The notes under the pieces are model-generated. The model was not told where the DNA came from. It did not search any database and saw only the letters and a list, made by a program, of their open reading frames with translations. Of a DNA stretch of 44,619 nucleotides, positions 41,676-44,619 are shown one piece after another; position 1 is the first letter of the stretch; every line of letters begins with the position of its first letter. The stretch spans positions 1 to 44,619 of the forward strand of contig JAFZWV010000001.1 of NCBI GenBank assembly GCA_017617035.1, read 5' to 3'. The translations under genes and the position numbers were made by a program. The stretch is from Bacteroidales bacterium. GTDB lineage: Bacteria > Bacteroidota > Bacteroidia > Bacteroidales > UBA932.

Positions 41676-42926
41676 TTGAAAAGGCTACTTACAATACTAT
41701 ACGTTCTGCTCGCCCCGGCTCTGGTCGGGGCGCTGACGTCGTGTAGGCCGGCAGCGCAAAAGGAGATCGTCGTCTCCATCCCGGCCGATGGGCTATGGGA
41801 CCGTTACCCGACCCCCGAGGCAGTTTGCGGATTGCTGGATACGATTGCATGGGCGGGCTTCAATTCGATTAAGGTGGACGTGAAGCCGGTCGTGGGCTAC
41901 TGCGAGTTCGAGAGCTCCTACCTCGAGCCGATGCGGACGATGAAGACCCGGCCCCATGCCCATGAAAACTGGGACTACGCCGCCACCTTCCTGCGCGAGG
42001 GTCGCAAGCGCGGGCTGAAGGTCTCGCTGACCTGCGCGGTCTTCCCGCTGGGGGCATGGCAACTCGACGATGGCCCCGCGTTCCGCGACAGCACCAAGGA
42101 CGGCTGGTTCTGCACCGAATACCTCCCCGACGGGCTCCATGACATCCGGGAGAGCCGCCGGCAGGGCGTGTTCTGCTTCATGAACCCGTCGCACCCCGAG
42201 GTCCATGACTTCGTGCTCGGCTACATCGAAGAGCTGCTCTCGAAATACAAGCCCGACGGCTTCCAGCTGGACTACTGCCGCTACAACAACATCAACTGCG
42301 ATTTCTCCGACTACTCCCGCCGGGCGTTCGAGCAGTGGCTCGGCAGCGAGGTGGCAGCCTGGCCCATGGACATATTCACCTTCGCCTCCGATGACCCCAG
42401 CGACATCGTCCCCGGGCCGCTGTACAAGCAGTGGATCAAGTGGCGCGCGTCCGTGATTCAGGGCTACGTCCGCGAGGTGCGGGAGATCGTGGACCGCGTC
42501 TCGCCCAAGACCGCCCTGCGCTATTGGGGCGCCGGATGGTGGCATGCCCTCTACACGACCGGTCAGAACTGGTGCTCGCCATCGACCACTGAGCCCATGG
42601 ATTACCCATGGGCGGCCGACGACTACGCCTCGACCGGCATAGCGGACCTTGTCGATTATTTCGAGCTGGGGACCTACCGCCCGCGTGTCCATGGCCCCGA
42701 AGACCCCGAGTCCATGGAGTTCGACCTCGCTCGCGCGCGCCGTCTCGTCGGCCCGGACAACATCGTCTATGGTTCATTCTCGGCCGGGTGCGACATTCCG
42801 GAGGCCTTCCGCTTCCTCTATGAGAATGCCGACGGCTTCTCGTTCTTCCCGGTCGATGCCCTGCGCAAAGACCCCTCCCTATGGGAGTTGTTTCGCGCAG
42901 TCATCGCCGATAGTCAATCCAAGTGA
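41676..42926 (+). CDS. GHL10-type glycoside hydrolase-like lipoprotein (second copy)
   Basis: A 416-residue lipoprotein (lipobox LTSC, Cys about residue 24) with a TIM barrel paralogous to the protein at 14853-16292. Matching stretches are GFNSIKVDVKPVVGYCEFES, GLKVSLTCAVFPLG, FMNPSHPEVHDFVLGYIEELLSKY and DGFQLDYCRYN (about 201-211, conserved Asp). It starts with TTG at 41676, immediately after the stop of the previous gene (TAATTG), so translation is coupled; no ATG is nearby. The base composition is GC-rich. Substrate unknown. Its stop is one base from the stop of the convergent gene at 42928, with no terminator between them. Confidence 0.83.
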   Translation: MKRLLTILYVLLAPALVGALTSCRPAAQKEIVVSIPADGLWDRYPTPEAVCGLLDTIAWAGFNSIKVDVKPVVGYCEFESSYLEPMRTMKTRPHAHENWDYAATFLREGRKRGLKVSLTCAVFPLGAWQLDDGPAFRDSTKDGWFCTEYLPDGLHDIRESRRQGVFCFMNPSHPEVHDFVLGYIEELLSKYKPDGFQLDYCRYNNINCDFSDYSRRAFEQWLGSEVAAWPMDIFTFASDDPSDIVPGPLYKQWIKWRASVIQGYVREVREIVDRVSPKTALRYWGAGWWHALYTTGQNWCSPSTTEPMDYPWAADDYASTGIADLVDYFELGTYRPRVHGPEDPESMEFDLARARRLVGPDNIVYGSFSAGCDIPEAFRFLYENADGFSFFPVDALRKDPSLWELFRAVIADSQSK

Positions 42927-42927
42927 T

Positions 42928-44124
42928 CTACTTTCGGACCCGGTTGTCGGAAAATTGAGGTTTTCTGGGGCTGTAAATCTTTTTCGGAGCGGCCACTTTC
43001 CTGGGATCCTCGACGGTGATGCTCACATCATCGACATTCAGCCAGAACATATCCGTGCAGTCGAAGTGACGGAAAGAGATATACACTAACTTGCCGTTGA
43101 ATTGATCTGGAATACGGACCACATGCTTTTCCCAGTTGCGGGAGTCTATAGTCTCCGTAAGAACGTAGGACTCAGTAAGATTGCCTTGAGTAATCGTACC
43201 CTCTGTCAGTAATGTACAACCTTCGGTACTGGGTCCTTCTGTCGCATACTCGGAAATATAAACCGCATAGTGCTCTTTATCGTAACCGCCTGCGTCTTGA
43301 TGTCCAAGCCAGCAGCAGAGGTAGTTTGAAGAGCCATTCAACTTAATTATGGGCGAGAAGAGCCAGTTATCTGGCGTTAGTACGCCGATTCCGTTAATGT
43401 ATGAAGCGCTACTTACACAACCAACTCCCGAGTGTGGTGTGAAAGAGGAAATATTGACCGTATTCGTTTTTTGGATATGATACCATCCGTAACCGTCATT
43501 ATCATTATCGATTACAGTCCAGTTGTCGAAAGTGAGGGTGTCTTCAAAATCCTCAAGATAAGGAACCGTTACAAATTCGATATCGGGCATCACCACCACA
43601 TTCAGGGTGGCCGTTACTGTGCCAGCGGAGGCGGTAATGGTCGCATTACCTGCAGCCTGGGAATATACCCAGCCCTCCTGGTCGACTGTAGCGACCTCGG
43701 GGTTCAAGCTTTTCCATGTAACTGTCCTGTCGAGGGCGCTTCTCGGCCTTACGATTGCTGCAACCTGTGACATCTCTCCGACCATGAGCATCAGGCTTGG
43801 AGGAGAAAGGGTAATGCTTTCCACCGGCGGGCAAACCTTTACTTCGCAACTCGCGGACACATCGCCTATGGTAGCCGTAATAGTCGCGCTACCCGCCGCT
43901 ACTGCCGTAACGAGTCCGTCTTCTACTGTCGCGATCTCAGTGTCGCTGGATTTCCAGGATATCGCCTTTTTGACACCCTCCGGACTTACTTTGGCGGTCA
44001 ATGTCTTGGAGTCGCCGATCGAGAGGCTCAGAGAGTCTTCAGAAAGCTCTACTGCCAGTTGATCCTTGTCGCAGGAAACAAACAATGCGGCGCACAGCGC
44101 CATGATATACAACAACCTTTTCAT
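42928..44124 (-). CDS. Ig-like and cleaved-adhesin domain lipoprotein
   Basis: A 398-residue lipoprotein with lipobox FVSC (about residue 18). Two BIG2-like Ig domains (about 25-100 and 105-185; VATVDQEGWVYSQAAGNATIT in the second) are followed by a jelly-roll of the cleaved-adhesin type known from Porphyromonas gingipains (about 190-375, FDNWTVIDNDNDGYGW, GVLTPDNWLFSPIIKLNG, MFWLNVDDVSIT). The last 25 residues are strongly basic (APKKIYSPRKPQFSDNRVRK) and do not look like a type IX secretion signal domain. The ATG at 44124 is chosen because it begins the signal peptide and lies downstream of a -7 box; the in-frame start at 44214 falls within a terminator hairpin. Likely an adhesin or glycan-binding surface protein. 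Confidence 0.85.
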   Translation of the reverse strand: MKRLLYIMALCAALFVSCDKDQLAVELSEDSLSLSIGDSKTLTAKVSPEGVKKAISWKSSDTEIATVEDGLVTAVAAGSATITATIGDVSASCEVKVCPPVESITLSPPSLMLMVGEMSQVAAIVRPRSALDRTVTWKSLNPEVATVDQEGWVYSQAAGNATITASAGTVTATLNVVVMPDIEFVTVPYLEDFEDTLTFDNWTVIDNDNDGYGWYHIQKTNTVNISSFTPHSGVGCVSSASYINGIGVLTPDNWLFSPIIKLNGSSNYLCCWLGHQDAGGYDKEHYAVYISEYATEGPSTEGCTLLTEGTITQGNLTESYVLTETIDSRNWEKHVVRIPDQFNGKLVYISFRHFDCTDMFWLNVDDVSITVEDPRKVAAPKKIYSPRKPQFSDNRVRK

Positions 44125-44158
44125 ATTGGGAAAAATTAAGAATACCAACTTTCTTCTA

Positions 44159-44166
44159 CAAATATA
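44159..44166 (-). promoter_or_regulatory. Promoter -7 box (TATATTTG) for the cleaved-adhesin lipoprotein
   Basis: An exact TAnnTTTG match on the minus strand. The transcript would start near 44153, about 28 bases upstream of the ATG at 44124. Confidence 0.7.
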
Positions 44167-44197
44167 GGAAAAATCGATAATGTGCCCCCCAGATACG

Positions 44198-44228
44198 AAA
44201 AAGGAGCGCCACAACGGTGCTCCTTTTT
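44198..44228. terminator. Hairpin with A and T runs, probable bidirectional terminator
   Basis: AAAAAGGAGC (44198-44207) pairs with GCTCCTTTTT (44219-44228). It would insulate the 44124 promoter from transcription arriving from the right. Confidence 0.82.
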
Positions 44229-44376
44229 AGTGCCCAAAGCCGGAGTAAAGGTATCGGGGATTATCGTGAGTTGTTTTAAGTAACCGAATGAATTGATTCC
44301 CCGTTAGTTAAGTCATTGTGCGGTGTGGTGAAATAACTCCCGGAAAAGGTGACCGAAAGTGACCGAGAAAAAGTTG
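44229..44376. other. Intergenic region without recognised gene
   Basis: Part of the 445-base gap 44125-44569. The only pattern seen is a direct repeat GTGACCGA at 44349-44356 and 44359-44366, just upstream of the -7 box at 44377. The spacing of 10 bases between repeat starts, about one helix turn, could be an operator. No open frame of convincing character was found. Confidence 0.3.
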
Positions 44377-44384
44377 TATCTTTG
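44377..44384 (+). promoter_or_regulatory. Promoter -7 box (TATCTTTG) ahead of a hairpin
   Basis: An exact TAnnTTTG match with no coding start within 180 bases downstream, but with a stable hairpin about 35 bases further on. Confidence 0.6.
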
Positions 44385-44389
44385 TGTTT

Positions 44390-44452
44390 GATAAATCGGA
44401 ATTTATCGGTGTAATACAAGCCCTGCATTCTTGATGGAGTGTCAGGGCTTTG
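44390..44452 (+). ncRNA. Candidate short RNA ending in a stable hairpin
   Basis: From the expected transcription start near 44390, the sequence runs into AGCCCTGCATTC / GAGTG-T-CAGGGCT (44419-44449, 12 pairs, loop TTGATG, one bulged T), followed by TTTGCTGTT. The T tract is weak. It could be a small RNA or the attenuated leader of the gene starting at 44570. The exact ends are estimates. Confidence 0.35.
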
Positions 44453-44539
44453 CTGTTAAGAGGGAGCAAACTGCAGGAGAGGCAGGGAAGGAGCAAGCAA
44501 ATTCTTTTAAGTTTATTAACCAAATTGTTAGAAAAATAT

Positions 44540-44547
44540 TATCTTTG
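44540..44547 (+). promoter_or_regulatory. Promoter -7 box (TATCTTTG) for the partial gene at the window end
   Basis: An exact TAnnTTTG match. Transcription would start near 44553, about 17 bases before the ATG at 44570. Confidence 0.65.
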
Positions 44548-44569
44548 TAGGTGCAAAACACTACATCCA

Positions 44570-44619
44570 ATGGGAAAGCATAAAGACAGCAAACGGGAAA
44601 ACGTTCTTATTGCAGCCGA
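44570..44619 (+). CDS. Start of an unidentified gene, cut by the window end
   Basis: ATG at 44570 opens a frame to the end of the window, reading MGKHKDSKRENVLIAA. It lies at the usual distance from a -7 box. The basic N-terminus followed by the start of a hydrophobic run is visible, but sixteen residues are too few to name a family. Confidence 0.45.
   Translation, partial: MGKHKDSKRENVLIAA

Noticed and set aside
1-44619. tRNA, rRNA or CRISPR arrays
   Set aside because: None recognised by reading both strands. Short or divergent tRNAs could be missed without a covariance search.

Overview
The window comes from the chromosome of a member of Bacteroidota, most likely an uncultured, fairly GC-rich Bacteroidales lineage from a gut-like habitat. 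The evidence is a SusC/SusD pair, BACON and DUF4988-type surface lipoproteins, a NagB/PIG-L fusion of the Bacteroides type, the absence of Shine-Dalgarno sequences, and at least eight exact matches to the Bacteroidota -7 promoter box TAnnTTTG. No rRNA, tRNA or CRISPR array was recognised. The taxonomy is inferred from these family signatures, not from a search.

Layout. (1) 1-1500: the end of the ribosomal-protein operon, with rpoA (5' end just outside the window) and rplQ, closed by a hairpin terminator. (2) 1558-4391: a promoter and two secreted lipoproteins, a NAGPA-type phosphodiester glycosidase and a BACON-domain protein. (3) 8307-4440, minus strand: a Tat-exported DUF4434 lipoprotein, a sugar-porter MFS permease and a DUF5009/HGSNAT-like membrane acyltransferase. 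(4) 8364-20021, plus strand, divergent from (3): SusC, SusD, a surface lipoprotein and a GHL10-type glycosidase-like lipoprotein, then a 1206-residue collagen/beta-helix lipoprotein. (5) 20104-21906: an FAD-dependent oxidoreductase lipoprotein. (6) 21928-25212: a minus-strand module of two SGNH esterases and a REP-associated tyrosine transposase (RAYT), bracketed by two copies of a paired-hairpin element. (7) 25300-38428: a tightly packed seven-gene catabolic operon with GH89 alpha-N-acetylglucosaminidase, two GH97 enzymes of opposite predicted mechanism, a metallophosphatase fused to a six-hairpin glycosidase, NagB, a periplasmic glycerophosphodiesterase and a NagB-like/PIG-L fusion. (8) 38582-40526: a NagD-like HAD phosphatase and aroC. 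(9) 40635-42926: a small WW-motif protein, an Ig-like lipoprotein and a second GHL10-type lipoprotein, converging on a cleaved-adhesin-type lipoprotein (42928-44124, minus). (10) 44125-44619: promoters, hairpins and the first codons of an unidentified gene.

Together the genes look like a glycan-utilisation region aimed at a substrate with alpha-linked GlcNAc and alpha-linked Glc/Gal, probably acetylated and probably carrying phosphate or glycerophosphodiester groups. SusCD and surface lipoproteins would bind and import oligosaccharides. The esterases, phosphatase and phosphodiesterases would strip substituents. GH89 and GH97 would release monosaccharides, the MFS permease could import them, and NagB would send glucosamine-6-phosphate to glycolysis. 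This assignment is an inference from gene content. No dedicated PUL regulator (HTCS, SusR or ECF sigma/anti-sigma) lies in the window.

The least expected structure is repetitive DNA: a RAYT with candidate cognate hairpin elements, a second palindromic repeat family lying in frame inside three genes (including an inverted pair inside aroC), and a tandem pair of CACAGGGT hairpins after aroC.
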